Notes: generated from the letters alone by a model not told the origin. DNA of 64,000 nt from Acanthosoma haemorrhoidale (GCA_930367205.1 OV884011.1:124949910-125013909); one strand, 5' to 3'. Numbered from the stretch's first letter, positions 1 to 11,895 are shown. Numbers and translations are program-made.

Positions 1-2384
1 GACACTAATAACCTTTGTTCCATGCACCCACACACTGGAATTGACAATTTTTACCGTTTTATCTGGCATGGAAAAAATAGGAAGAAGTGGAATTTGGGCC
101 TAAGACATATTGAGTTAGTGGGAATCAAAAAAGGTAATGAACTGCAAAGTGTCATCTTTCCCAACAATAACTTCAATTTCAAGACAGAAGCGAACACTAA
201 TTACAGAAAACTAGTAAGCAAAAGCGGCAGATAGCTGCAAGAAATTAGATAAAAAGTAAAGCCATGGACATGAAAAAGTAGAAACGAAAGTCGCAAATAA
301 AATGTACAAACAGCACTAACAACAGGATGTAGTAATGACGCATTTACACCAATTTAAATTATATAAACATGAATTTAAATTACGATAAATAGGTACTAAT
401 TGGGGATGTTGCATAGGGCACTTCTCTATACTGGGCATCTCTGGTCTCACAGAACGTGTTAGCTCCGAGTAGTAGAAGGATTTTGACTTTTCTATGAGTA
501 TGAAAATGAAAAATTGATGGACTGTTAAGGATGGCGTTGACGATCTGTGGGACTTACGTCAATCTAAAGTTTAAAAAACAGACAAACAAGTACTTTTATT
601 ACGTTTATTGTTGAAAAATATCACCCCTATATTGTGGATTGCCATTTTCCTCTTAAAATAGTGAAGTTCTATAAAAGTACTCAAACCAGTAACTAACTCA
701 GATTTCATTATAATCATAAGCGAAAATATTTTCTCAAAAGTGCGATGGAAATTTCAGAACCCCGCATGAAACCAACTAGAATATTTTAGCTTTCCACCCA
801 ACCCAAAATCTCTTAAGTAACTAGTAATTAAATTAGTACCGTGGTTACTTTACTTATGAAAGATATTCCACAATAATGATTTGTTGCACATGAATAGCAC
901 TTGTTATGAATCGTTCAACATAATCAATGAGGTCACTTTAACGTGTAAACATGATTCTAAAAACAATTTAAGAAACCAATTCAATTTTTTTTTTTTAATT
1001 CGCGACGTCCTTCGTTTTGAACTTAATCGATTTCAAGATAAAAATCCCATCAACAGTATCAAGGTGAAAAATAAAATTTGATACATCACTCCATCAGGGC
1101 TTGACGGGCATAAAGTCGATAAGAGACTTGATGGTCTTGGAGATGAAAACTTCAGCCTGCTTTTAAGCTTACCTTTTACTGACGTTCAAAAAGTAATATA
1201 GGCCACTTAAGGCACTTATCGGCCATAATTGTATATAAGGCCCTTGTGAAATGTATTATAATATAATATTCCATAATTATTAATTTAGGTAAATATTATC
1301 CCTTCTCAGATATCTTTTTATAGGACTTTATCCTAGCATTAACTTTATATATTAAAATGCACGCATTTTTAATTTATACTGCAAAAGCCAGTTATTCTAT
1401 AACTGCAATCTTCATGAGCCTAAGTGTTCAACTTTAAAATCTTATGATTTTAGGCTTTGTTGGGCAGATAATACAAAAGTATCTAAGACATGCTTTGACT
1501 ATAATATATATATCATATAAAATAATACAATATTGAATAATATCGTATAATTTTCTAACGTATTCACAATCGATGCGTCCTGTTAAAAATTCCTTAAAGA
1601 GTTCGGCAACCACTTGGTCGGGTAGCAAACACCACCTCCAACTCGAAGAACTCTTGTAGATCTCGGGTTCATCAAATCTTTCTGGGCTAAGTTAATAAAA
1701 ATTGCTGGCGAGACATTCCTGTGTTTTTTTTAATTGCTTATACGACACTATGTTTTGTGTGTTGTCAATCGATTTCATACATTGTAACGAAACGATTTAT
1801 TATATCGTTCATTACAATTAACTTAAATATGAACCTGTATTAAAGATTATTCAGATTAATGTTTTATAATGTATCATTATGTTTAAGCTGTTGTTTCACT
1901 GCTAATGTTAGCAGTAAGTTAATAAGTTCCGATTACTTAGATGTTTTCCAGGTTATTTTTCGCCGGGGTAGGATGCGTAGAGGTCGTTTCTCATCCTCTC
2001 TCTTCACACTTTTCTCTTTCATCTTGCTATTTTGTATTCAAATATAAAAGGAGGTAATATCAATAAAGAAAAATAATATTTTTAATGACTTAAATAACCT
2101 TGATTTATTTGGCTATACAACCAAGAGAAGTTGGTTGTTCTCTCTAAACCAATTCGATTGATAGTTGAGGCCTATATGAAGCCATTAAAAGCCTCGTTGT
2201 GGTTACTAAAGCCCATGTAATAGACATAAAAATATAATTAAAAAAATATTGTTTTTTTTAATTCTTGTAAGTAATACTCCAAAAACATACCCTTTAAGAT
2301 AAATTCAAATTCTACAGGTGGTTTGCTAACTTATATCAGTTTGATTACATATGATTTATTGCATTGGTATATATATTCTTCATT
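1..2384. other. AT-rich DNA without recognisable gene
   Basis: Short ORFs occur on both strands (e.g. 22-234 +, 881-1081 +, 1434-1628 -, 1859-2047 +), but none shows a domain or repeat architecture that I recognise, and their composition fits chance ORFs in AT-rich DNA. I see nothing else to annotate here. Confidence 0.6.
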
Positions 2385-2563
2385 AAAAAATTAACCAGCC
2401 TCCTTTAGGCATCCCACACCCCATATCCTTCTCGTACATCCTTCAAATAGGACTCCCCTTAGTGAAAGGCACCCATCAATCCAAAATAATTTTCCTTTTA
2501 TTTTTCCCACATCCTATTTTTTATAAGTTTGAGAGCTATGAGGAAAAAAAAAAAAAAATTAAC
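2385..2563 (+). mobile_element. 5'-truncated Jockey-B LINE 3' tail with TSD
   Basis: From about 2,396 the sequence matches the 3' UTR of the Jockey-B copy at 51.84-52.0 kb read on its minus strand: the cctccttt...ggc block, the gtgaaaggca block, the ttttcccacatcctatttt block and the final 'gtttgagagct' before a poly(A) run (about 2,543-2,558). The run is followed by AAAAAATTAAC, the same 11 bases as immediately upstream of the element (2,385-2,395 and 2,553-2,563). That is the signature of target-primed reverse transcription with strong 5' truncation. No coding sequence remains. Confidence 0.8.
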
Positions 2564-3182
2564 TAGATACTATTGGCCTAAGTTAGATTATGATTCCACA
2601 ATTTGTAATCCTATTTAAATAACATTGTTGTATTAGTAAAAGCATAGTTTCGAAAAAGCCCTGTAAACAGGTTGCCCAATGAACAAGAAACGTTATGTAC
2701 AAAAGGAGATAATTTTTTTTCCTATTCTTCAGACTGAGGAACTATCCCAGTCAGGTTCGTGACCTGTGAATTCGAGCAGGCCATTACCATACGGACACAT
2801 TCCGAAACTATATGTTTGGCAACCTGAGCCAGGTTTTACTCGGTGGGTCATTGTTCCGGCCACCGTAGTATACCGTAGAATTTCTTAATCAGCTGCCTTT
2901 CCCGCATTCTAATCCGGATTCCTTGCCCCTGTCCACACGTACCTTTGTCACGAACGTTTTGGAAATGTTAACCTTACTCAGCACCATCCTCTTCCTCATG
3001 ATAGTAATATGAAAATCCAAATAGATCGTCTAAGTAATATGCTCGGGTTATGACTAAAACAATATTAAATGTCCCAAAAATAAAGCTGTACAAGGAACAC
3101 ATCTGGAGGAAGGGAACTCTGGCAATTCGAAGATGAGTACTTCAAATTCCAAATATTTAGGAAAATATCGTCAAAAGCAATT
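2564..3182. other. intergenic, slightly GC-richer patch, unassigned
   Basis: The patch around 2,730-2,960 is less AT-rich than its surroundings and may be an old repeat. Neither strand gives a protein-like frame that I recognise. Confidence 0.4.
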
Positions 3183-3340
3183 TCAGAAAACTTGCAAACG
3201 CACTGCGGTCACTAAAGGAGTCAGTCCATCCTTCACTTGACGATTGATTAAAAGAACCTCTATGGTGATCAAAAAGTGACCATTGGTTGCCGCAAAGACC
3301 AGCTGATTTAAAGCACATATACCACAATTTGATAAAAACT
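3183..3340 (-). pseudogene. possible single ankyrin-repeat-like fragment
   Basis: The minus-strand frame reads ALNQLVFAATNGHFLITIEV then LLINRQVKDGLTPLVTAV. The spacing resembles an ankyrin repeat (ALh..A..NGH..iv..LL followed by DG.TPL..A). Only about one repeat is present, there is no flanking repeat and no splice context that I can defend, so it may be a decayed exon or a chance match. The fragment lies just upstream of a LINE tail in the opposite orientation. Confidence 0.25.
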
Positions 3341-3394
3341 TGCGGCAGGCTTTTGGGATAGCCTCGTGGGCATGAGAGTTCATGATCAGAATGT

Positions 3395-3590
3395 GCATGA
3401 ATGCTATGAATGTGAATACAGTATTGATATGGGAGTGAATATTGAATGAATATACATATTGAGTGAGTAGAGTGGTACATATATTATGAACGGACTATTA
3501 TAACTCAATTATGAATTCAGTACAAGTGAAATGTAATTTTCCGAATAAATTATTTATATAATAATAATAAAAATTAAAAAAAAAGGTTTT
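3395..3590 (+). mobile_element. Jockey-A-type LINE 3' UTR fragment
   Basis: The block 'acatattgagtgagtagag', the downstream ctcaatta block and the AATAAATTATT signal followed by an A-rich tail (to about 3,588) align with the minus-strand fragments ending at 29.05 and 7.63 kb, which run from a Jockey-type 3' UTR into poly(A). The 5' boundary is approximate. No coding part is left. Confidence 0.5.
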
Positions 3591-3740
3591 AATGACTATT
3601 TGTAACTACAGTCCGTCAAAGACAGTACACTTGATGCATATTATTAATCAGGACGTCAAAAATTTAGACCTTTCTTAGAATCTTTATGAAACTGTTCTTA
3701 GAAAATATTTAAACTTTTATTGACTGATCCTATCTTCTAC

Positions 3741-4541
3741 GATCAACGTTTCACGTATACAGGCATCATCAGGACTCCAATTTAGAACTAGATATACTAT
3801 AATTTTATAGGTTTAAATCTAACAATAATACAGTACTTACTTCAGATTTATCAAGTTCCTTTTTATTGAAATGGTTTACTATCTTATATATTTTAATTTG
3901 TTTCACAGTAGTATAGTAGCCAATTCGGTAAACACAAAATGTATCTACATCAATTAAATAGATTACATATTTTCAGAAAATGTCACTTCTGCCTGCCTTC
4001 TCAAGTTCCTAGTCACCTGGTAATAGTCAGGTATCAGTCTCAATAATGAAGGTAAAATAATATAAAATAATATATAGAATAATATAAAAGAAAGAAATAG
4101 AGTGCATTGAGATTACACACACTAAACAAAAATATTGGAAATAAAAATAAGGCTATAACAAGAAACCTACGAAAGATATTGAATTTTCAATCTATGTTGA
4201 CATAGTATTTACCGTATCGGTTATAAATTTGAGGTACATAAACTTACCTAGATGATTTAGAAAGGAGATTTTTAGGTTTTTAAGTTTTAAAAAAAAACAT
4301 TACAGTGTAAAGGTGTTTAATCGACTTATATTAAAAAAGTCACACAAGTTTTATGTTATTTTCGTATTATAGATTTCCAGCCTTTTTATTTAGTAACTTA
4401 TTTTTCATTACATTATATTTCCTGTATTATATAATTGTTACTTTTAAGCCCATCAAATTCTTAGATATGCTATTCTGAATTGTCATTTTTTATATATTTT
4501 CTTCTAGTCCTGATGATGCCTGAATAGGTGAATCGTTGATT
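3741..4541. repeat. 801-bp element with hammerhead-like inverted ends
   Basis: The left arm (3,741-3,776) and right arm (4,506-4,541) are reverse complements with 4 mismatches in 36 positions; weaker similarity extends outward (an aaatatt..acttttatt block on both sides). Read inward to outward, both arms carry CTGATGATGCC followed by a GAAA-like box (GAAAC in the left arm on the minus strand, GAATC in the right arm on the plus strand). In the right arm GCC and GGT can pair as a short stem II. CTGATGA...GAAA is the hammerhead ribozyme core, which is known in the terminal repeats of Penelope-like elements. No reverse transcriptase or GIY-YIG frame is visible between the arms, so this would be a non-autonomous or gutted copy. 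A MITE is the main alternative. Confidence 0.45.
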
Positions 4542-4579
4542 ATTGATGGTTTTTTAATAAAAGTAATATTTGGAGAGAC

Positions 4580-5050
4580 TGAAACTTAATATTTAAAATA
4601 AAATATATACGTAAATGTCTCTTTTTGAGTATTTATGCACTTGAAAATAATATTATAAGGTTTTACCTTTTTTTTCTTTTAAACAAACGCAAACCCAATA
4701 CTCACCTAACATTGGGATCCAGTTGAGAGAGAGCCTAGCCTGTCTCACACAAGCTCCATGTCAGAACAATACGATTCCGAGAATCACCACTCGCATGTTA
4801 CTACATTTTCCCTTCGGCGAGGATATCTTACGTAATTCTACCTTCTCGACAATCTCTAATCGCTACTCTTCTTTTTTTCGTGAGAGAGTTCAGTTGGAAA
4901 GCTATGCGATTGCTTCTTCCAAGGTTTAAGAGAAATGATCATTGTTTCAGGATGCAGCAGCGTTTCATAATTTGTTAAGTAAGTTTTATCTTTAATTTAT
5001 TTTGGTTTAATTTAAATTATTTTCTATAACAATAGGGTAATCCCCGGCTA
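4580..5050. other. unassigned DNA, short GC-richer segment
   Basis: A less AT-rich segment (about 4,700-4,930) holds a short plus-strand ORF without recognisable features. I see nothing else. Confidence 0.4.
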
Positions 5051-5084
5051 TACATTACATTGGTATATCCTTCGTTTTGGATAC

Positions 5085-6175
5085 CATTCAATTAGCACTT
5101 AGAACCACCAACCACATTTAGAACAATGTGCTATCTCGAACGCATGTCAACTATCCTTTTCCTTGCATGCTTATTTTAAATTTTATCTATATATGATCGA
5201 AATTATGACTGCTTAGGGCAACCTATGTATGTTTTATCCATGCCAGAGCCTTTTAATACTCATTTTTTGAGCTATTTTTATCATTGGTAAATATTTTATA
5301 TTGATAAAGCTGAACCTCAGAGCTTCCAATATTCCAAAAAATAAATTTTAATGTGCCAGCAATATAAAACACATATTTAACAACGATTTTAAAAAAGTTT
5401 TTTTTTCAATATCTTACCTACCCTTAAGTATCAGTTACGGTGTGTTTGAATAAACAATATTTAAATTCCGTTCAATTAGTAATGGTAATTAATGTTTCAA
5501 CCAATCCTTTTGCATTTTACATTCTATACTGTGTAAAAACTTATAAAAAAAATATGTTGTTAACATATAACAACGCTTATGAAACCGATACAACCCCTGC
5601 CAAACCTTATATAAATGCCAAAAGTTTTTGACTGCGGTAAATTAATAGATTTTGTCTGCAATTTTTTTTTTTTTTTTTTTTAAGGGAGGGACGTAGGTTT
5701 TTCATAGTTTAAACCATCATCTTCAGATTAGTATTAGATCTGTCATTTCTATATAGAAAACGTATAAAATTGTTATTAAATACGGTTTTTATATTGATGG
5801 GATACAACACTTATTTTTTTGGAATATTGGATGCCACTCTGCTTGATTGGTAAGCGCTGAGTTTGATGAATGGGAACGCTTTAGTATGTTTCCCTCACAC
5901 CTTTCTTTATTGGATCTTTAAGTGCAAGCAAGCAGATCAATCCTTTTTCAGTTGCGAATATTTATAAGTTCGTGCAACTACTGTCAAACATACGGATATC
6001 CTAATAAACAAAGGATTTAATTTTTCCTTGACAGCAGAAAATACTTTTACCAATGATGCAAAGGGCTCAACAAATGGGTCATAGGTAAATGAGAGTTGCA
6101 CTAGAAAAAGTTAGGCCATATGCATTCGCTAACATAACAAGTGTGGTTGGTGGTTCAAAGGTAAGTGCCAATGGA
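5085..6175. repeat. inverted pair of a dispersed repeat
   Basis: The left copy (about 5,085-5,155, plus) and right copy (about 6,107-6,175, minus) share 'gaaccaccaaccaca', a preceding gcactta block, and a following gcgaa/cgaacgcat block with scattered mismatches. They face inward, as terminal repeats of a roughly 1.1-kb DNA element would, but two independent copies of one dispersed repeat fit as well. The interior has a poly(T) run at about 5,662-5,682 followed by a ccatcatcttcag block (see findings). No transposase frame is seen. Confidence 0.3.
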
Positions 6176-6656
6176 ACCGTATTGGAACGTTGTCACTCAA
6201 TGTAGTAAGCCACCATTTCGTTGAAAACCAGTCCAAAACCCGTAATGCCAATAAATAGCTTTAATGATAAATAAACCTTCCCAAGGTTCCAATAAGAGTG
6301 ATAGACAGTGTAATGGAAAAGAATCTTGGATCTCTGCCGTCTTATGTAAGCCAGTCACCTCTAGGCACTGGCGTACCTCCGACCTTTGAACCCCAGTTCG
6401 GTGACACACCAAACCTACAATTTCCCATTAGTTACTGGCCCATTTCGAAAAATCTCGGATTAGAACCAATCTCTATTTTCTGTACAATGTCTCCTTTGGT
6501 TGTCCTTGAGTTCGATTTCTCCTCCTCCCTCTTCATTTGCGACTCTTTCAACCGAGCCCACTCATATTTTTTCTTTATTTTTATGGTAATTCATTTTCAT
6601 TACCAAGTCAATAGAATTTCGAACCACTTGACAACTCAGTGAAAGACATCGGCCAA

Positions 6657-6872
6657 TAATTTAACAGTAACAGCATACTTCAAACCATATGGCAAGCAAT
6701 TCCATTGCCAATGACCATGATGGGTTACGAAAGCCAATTTATATTTATCCTTTTCACGCACTGGTATCGACCAAAACGCCGAATTTACATCCAATTTTGA
6801 AAAAAATTTACAGTTTCTGGCGCGTACTGTCAGATCAGAAACGGATAGATTCGCTGCCTCTATAATTTGTAT
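6657..6872 (-). pseudogene. Ty3/Gypsy reverse transcriptase fragment
   Basis: The minus strand encodes FSKLDVNSAFWSIPVREKDK, then KLAFVTHHGHWQWNCLPYGL and KYAVTVKLL without a stop: RT motif A (F-S-K-L-D) and the GH..W..LPYGLK block typical of Gypsy-type pol. Upstream, NLSVSDLTVRARNC fits the preceding RT segment. The frame decays below about 6,657, so the YxDD motif, RNase H and integrase cannot be followed. No LTRs are recognised nearby. It is a dead relic unrelated in detail to the intact Gypsy copy at 40.8-46.4 kb. Confidence 0.8.
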
Positions 6873-7627
6873 ATTATATTATACAGGCATCTTGCCTGTG
6901 AATTTAAAACATTCAAATTTGTAAATGTCAAATACAAATAATAACCATGATAAAGTAAAATAATAATGTTACTTGACAAACTAGTCTAGGAATTTTTCTA
7001 AGACAAAGATCCTTCATAAAATTACGGCAATGCGATTGTTTGTATAATAACCACCCCCATATTACTCACCGAGTAATTATCAATAAAATTTTATGTGAGC
7101 ATTACATGAATTTGAATCTTAATGCCATCTCGGTTTTACATTAGAAATAACTATGAACTATTTGAAACAAACTAGAGTCAGTCGTGAAAGAGAGAGGTAG
7201 AAATCAAACAATAACGGCTAGGCGAGGTGAATGCCAGGTAGCCACACTACAAAGCCCACAATCAGTCCAGTAAAGTAGCGAGCGCATTAATTTACATTGC
7301 GCACGTAGAAGCAAGGCTCAAGGAGCAACGGGGTCAACACGAAATGAGAGGCACTGAATCGCTGGCATTTGCTCCCGGCACGTTGGTAGTGCTGTACCCA
7401 CTAACCATTTTATGTCAAATTACTTTCTTTACACAGGCCTCTCTACACTGTTCAAGATCAATTTTGGAGGTCAGGGAAAGTACCCCTGTAACTGGTTGCG
7501 TACAAAGGTGCCCTCTGATATACGTGTATAGTTATGAATGAATTCTCACTTGTACGTAACTGTATCTCTTCTTGGTGGAGTGTGTTTTCGAATTTGGTTT
7601 ATCTTAGGATCAGTTATCCCACCATTT
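6873..7627. other. no recognisable feature
   Basis: This stretch contains short ORFs (e.g. 7,344-7,541 +) without recognisable domains. Nothing else stands out. Confidence 0.4.
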
Positions 7628-8250
7628 TTTTATGTCATGTTATTTATTTCAAATGTTACAATTGGCTTATCCAGGATTAATAATTGTGATTTAAGAGCTC
7701 ATTCGTGTCTTATTATCAATTCCACTCACTCAATATGTAAAGTTCCCACTCATACCAACATTCCAGAAAGAGAGGGGAATAGAGCCACAGATGCTGAGGG
7801 TAAGATAGGGATGGTGATCAATCTCAAACCTATCTGTATACAATTGATCGCTGTTTAGATAACGAGAAGAATTGTAGGGATGGGCGCCTCTGCAAAAGGC
7901 AAAATTGACAGGATTCGGATAGGTGAACAGTTTTGATGGATTTTAGTAAATTTTGAGGTTTGAGTTCAAGTACTATAGTTAAATAACGTAATCATTATTA
8001 TGAAATGAGTTGGTGATGTAGAAGGGGTCGTTGACTAAAGTTTCTGGAAAGATTCTGAAGACTTTGGATTGGAATGTTTGAATTCGTTTGATGTCAGAAG
8101 GTTTGGCTTTATACTACAGTTCTAGTCTGTATGTACAAATCGGTTTAGTAGTTGTATCCAAACGTGCTTTTTGTTTTCAAAAGTGGGGGGGATTTGTCCG
8201 AAACGTCTTTTTAACTCTTGTCTTTAGGTATTGTATGAGGGCTCCTCTGA
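7628..8250 (-). mobile_element. 5'-truncated Jockey-A LINE: ORF2 C-terminus and 3' UTR
   Basis: On the minus strand, from about 8,245 downwards, the translation (with a stop and frame slips) contains KPSDIKRIQTFQSKVFRI and, further on, YPNPV...GAHPYN. These match SNIKRIQSFQSKVLRTI and HPNPVAQ...THPYN of the Jockey-A ORF2 C-terminus at 49.8-50.1 kb. The 3' UTR follows (a 'ggtatgagtgggaac' block and 'gagctcttaaatcacaatta'), then AATAAATAA and an A-run ending near 7,628. Several stops make it a pseudogene. The catalytic RT region lies upstream of the truncation point. Confidence 0.8.
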
Positions 8251-9384
8251 GATATATAAATATATACATACATACATACATACGGTATAACATATAACAT
8301 ACGGTATCAAACTGAAAGTGACAGTCGTTTAGGAACCTCGTAGATGGGTGAATGTAGTGGGTACGCAATATTTTACATCAAATATTTTATCGTTATTTTT
8401 ACCGACTACATGGCCAAACCGTACACAATGGCTCATGCTGCTATCAGGCAACCTTAACTTGCATCCACCAAACTAAAGAATTTTAAGGAAAATTTGGAAG
8501 ATGATGGTTGCTCAGATTTTTAAAACTAATAAAATTATAGTGCAAATACACTATATTTATATCGGTAATAGCTTATTTTACCTGTTGACCATCATAGTAA
8601 CTGAAAAAAACTTTAAAATAGCTGAGCAAAGGATTAGTTATCTTGCCATTTTCCTCCAAAAAAAAACAACGATATATGAGGTGGTTAAAGTCACAGTGGC
8701 GTAAGTTACATTTTCAACATTTCTTACTTAAGTCCAGAAATACAATATACTATATATATAGCTGAACTGTTGAAAGAAAGCAAGAACTAAGTCACAACCT
8801 GAATTTAGTTATTCAATTTTTTATCAATGGTGTAATCAATTTTCAGATGTTTAAAATAAAGTAAAAATGGAATTACCTTTAGCCAAACCTCATTTGAATT
8901 CTCAAATAGTTCCCAGCACACATTTGTGGCATTGGAGTTTATCTTCACAATAACTCCTTTAATCCTGATGTATTTCTCAAAATGGAGAAAATGTGACTTT
9001 CACCACTCTGGCTTTAACTTCCTTTTGTTTAATACCTTAATTATTAGAGATAAAAACGTGAAGGAAACTATAAAAAGGATATGTCCAAGTACAGGCCGGC
9101 CTCTCTGCATCAGTTACTTAAAACCATATTAAACGATTGTGAAAGTTGTATTATGATGTTGCAAAATAGTATCGTTGGCCAGGAAGGTTTTATTTGTTCA
9201 CCAGTCTCGGACTCTAAAAATGACTAATTTACTTTCAACAAATAAAAAACAATTGACTAACTAGTAAAATCGGCTTAAAGCGTATTAAATACATGATAGC
9301 TACACTGAGCTCTCAAAACTTCATTTTTGTTTTTGTCTTAAATGTGTTTATGTTACAGTCCTACCTTTTGGAATAATTTATCTG
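8251..9384. other. AT-rich DNA with a short CATA microsatellite
   Basis: A (CATA)n run of about six units lies near 8,258-8,282. Short ORFs at 8,501-8,704 and 8,926-9,132 show no recognisable domain. Confidence 0.5.
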
Positions 9385-10215
9385 GTTAGAATATTCCAAA
9401 TATCATCAGTTTGAAGCAGGAAACTTTCTACAGGGCAGTCAGTGCCTTTGGTACTATCCTCTTCTAACCTCTACATCACTGATATCCCCTCTACTCCCAA
9501 TACCGTACAGGCAACGGCCAATCAAAGACACTATGTCGAGATTGAGCTTTGGTGTAACCAATGGCGTATCAAAGCTAATAAAAGCAAATATTCCCACATT
9601 ACATTTCCTGTTATCAGCTATTTTTAATTCCATTGCTCATCCTGTCCTCGATACAGTGCGGTATCAAGGCTTCATCTTGACAAATGATGCGTAGACCAAA
9701 AAGACTAAAAACACTATAAATAAACATACACTCAGGACAGCTACATAAGCTTCTTCGATGGCCATCCCATCGCTCAATCGAAATTAAGCATCTAATTTAA
9801 GATACCAAAACCAAATAATATAATGGCAAAAACAATCTGGACATACGTAGTAGAGTTATGTGGCACATCTAAACGGTTAAAAACCATAAGTCCTGAAATC
9901 CGTTTAACCGTTCAAAATGATATATATTACTTCATTGATCTTATCCCATTCTTATTCACGAAATTTTACTAAACATATCCAATCACCGTAATCACCCTAT
10001 ATCCATTATACAGCTTCACATATCCCTATAATCCTAGTTGGAAATTAAAGTGGCATTGGCTCTTGGTCAGCCTCCACATTAGGTGCATACTGACCCTCCG
10101 TTTGCAAATCATGTGGATTTGGGACGTCCCTGGCCTGTGTGTATTTTCACATGTCATATGCAGATGAAAGACTCGCAGCCTCTTCTTTTGTGATAAAAAA
10201 AGGTAAATATTTTAA
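9385..10215 (+). mobile_element. Jockey-A LINE fragment (RT palm to 3' end), decayed
   Basis: This relic starts at the RT block corresponding to AGVPQGS (here AGNFLQGS), followed by NLYITDIPSTPNTVQAT and then directly by QRHYVEIELWCNQWRIKANK. The latter aligns with QKHLDEIEYWCNQWRIKVNE of the copy at 49.5 kb. The segment between, which should carry the catalytic [FY]ADD box, is missing at about 9,515. Downstream nucleotide similarity to ORF2 continues (rlgF.LT..., the isoleucine-rich 'TIWTY' region near 9,830) with many stops and frame changes. An A-rich tail at about 10,192-10,222 may be the 3' end. No start and no intact frame remain. Confidence 0.75.
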
Positions 10216-11824
10216 AAAAAAAAGTGAACTAACGATTTAAACGATATTGTTAGTTCTATTATTTACTAATGAAACTTTACCTTTTGGAATGTCTTTGAAA
10301 CTCTTTTAGAGTTCACACCTACATTGTTCTTAAGCCAGAGGACCAAATCATAACATAACATTTTAAATATATAAAATTAAATTATATGTACATATGTAAG
10401 TGATACATGTTTTTATTTCAGATTAATTGAACCATTTATGTGACTGTAAAATATTTTCAATAGTAGAGTTTATTTTGAAAGCTCGGTATGAATATGAACG
10501 AACCTTTTCAACTGTTCAAGGGGTAATTAGTGCGTGATATATTTAATTTTTAAACTGAAACACTGCAAGACTTTGCCATTCCTAAGTAAGGGTTCATTGG
10601 TGTAAACTAACAGTCAAAGATACACTTAGCCCCTGTGTATCTTTGACTGTTTCTCGCTATGTAACAGAACATAACGGCAGAGAATTGCGGTAAGAGTGTG
10701 ACTTGGTGAATGAGGAAATTGTGAGTTTTTTACACCTTGTAACACCTGTTACACGCATTAATTGCACTTCCTAATTAGCCGGAAAAAATCAGAATATTTT
10801 TTTCTCTCTTACAACAAAGGACTGTTTAATTATTGTTAGTGTGCGTGAGTGTTACATAATTGGCAATTAAGCTGGAAACGTATAGTGTTTCTGTGTGCTA
10901 GTATTTAATTAATTTGCTTACAATTTGATCTTTATGAGATCCAGTTTAGTTTTTTGTGACAGCGATATCCTAGAACCGATAATTGTTTGTAAGCTGTGTG
11001 AAAAAAATAAGCAAATCAATAACGGCGAGACATCAAAATGAATGTCTATCTTTTCCGTCTTGTTTTAAAAATAATATATATAATAAAAGGATATTGAGCT
11101 TTTATGCATACACAATTATTTTAGTGTTAATTATTCAATAAATTAACTTAACATATAACAATAAATTAACAAGTGAGTAACACCTATCACACTCTATACA
11201 AGGTTACTAAGTAGGCGATTAAGTTCGTCGGGTTTAGCTATGAATATACTCATCATTCTTCTGTTTTTCAATGTTATATGGAATTTAGATAAAGGGTTTT
11301 AGATTACTTACATTACCTACCAATTAATGTATGATATTTAACAAATTATCTCCCCCCAAAAAAATATAAATAAACGGCCCCTATAATATTAATAAATTCA
11401 TGGCGCATCAACACAAGAGTAGGTAGGGGTCCTTTGGTCGGAAGGATCTTCTTTACTCAATTATAGCTCCAGGAAATCTAACTAACACAATAACCTGAAA
11501 AAAACTGATAGTGATTCCATTAATAGGATCCAGGTAAAGAACTGAACTTAACAAATCAACATTAATTCACGGGGGATTAATGATTGAAGCCCTTATGCTG
11601 AATCACAAAGCAATGGTACACCTAAAATAGCTTATTAAACAGTAGAACATCAAATAAATATTTATACCCCCATGCTCTAATTATACAAAACCGGTTATTA
11701 AACAAACATTACACGCCCATTAAATACACAAACCAGTTACCCACTACAGGTACAAGTGGATCCAACCCTATTTTCATAAACTATATGCACTGCGCATTCA
11801 ACGTAACAATATCATATATACAAT
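10216..11824. other. no gene recognised; contains a perfect hairpin
   Basis: AT-rich, without protein-like frames. The only striking structure is the 17-bp hairpin at 10,609-10,651, annotated separately. Confidence 0.5.
10609..10651. repeat. perfect 17-bp inverted repeat, 9-nt loop
   Basis: The left arm AACAGTCAAAGATACAC (10,609-10,625) and right arm GTGTATCTTTGACTGTT (10,635-10,651) are exact reverse complements around the loop TTAGCCCCT. Such a perfect arm is unusual in the decayed DNA around it. It could be a folded MITE end, a small-RNA hairpin or an insertion footprint. The stem is shorter than a typical animal pre-miRNA and does not extend beyond 17 bp, so I do not call an RNA gene. 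Confidence 0.7.
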
Positions 11825-11895
11825 ACGCTCAGCTGAGACTTTGAATACTTTGTATTGGAATGTTTGAAATCATTTGATGTTAGATGGTTTGCCTG
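11825..11895 (-). mobile_element. Jockey-A ORF2 C-terminal scrap
   Basis: The minus-strand translation reads KPSNIK*FQTFQYKVFKV, matching SNIKRIQSFQSKVLRTI of Jockey-A ORF2. The nucleotides are about four-fifths identical to the 8.05-8.11 kb fragment over roughly 50 bp. It is a short relic with a stop. Confidence 0.6.

Noticed and set aside
6197..6640. Overlapping ORFs on both strands downstream of the Gypsy RT fragment
   Set aside because: I tried to continue RT motifs (YxDD, connection) through the minus frame and found none; no support as coding.
8256..8284. CATA repeat as possible CRISPR or satellite array
   Set aside because: A 4-bp microsatellite of about six units, without spacers.
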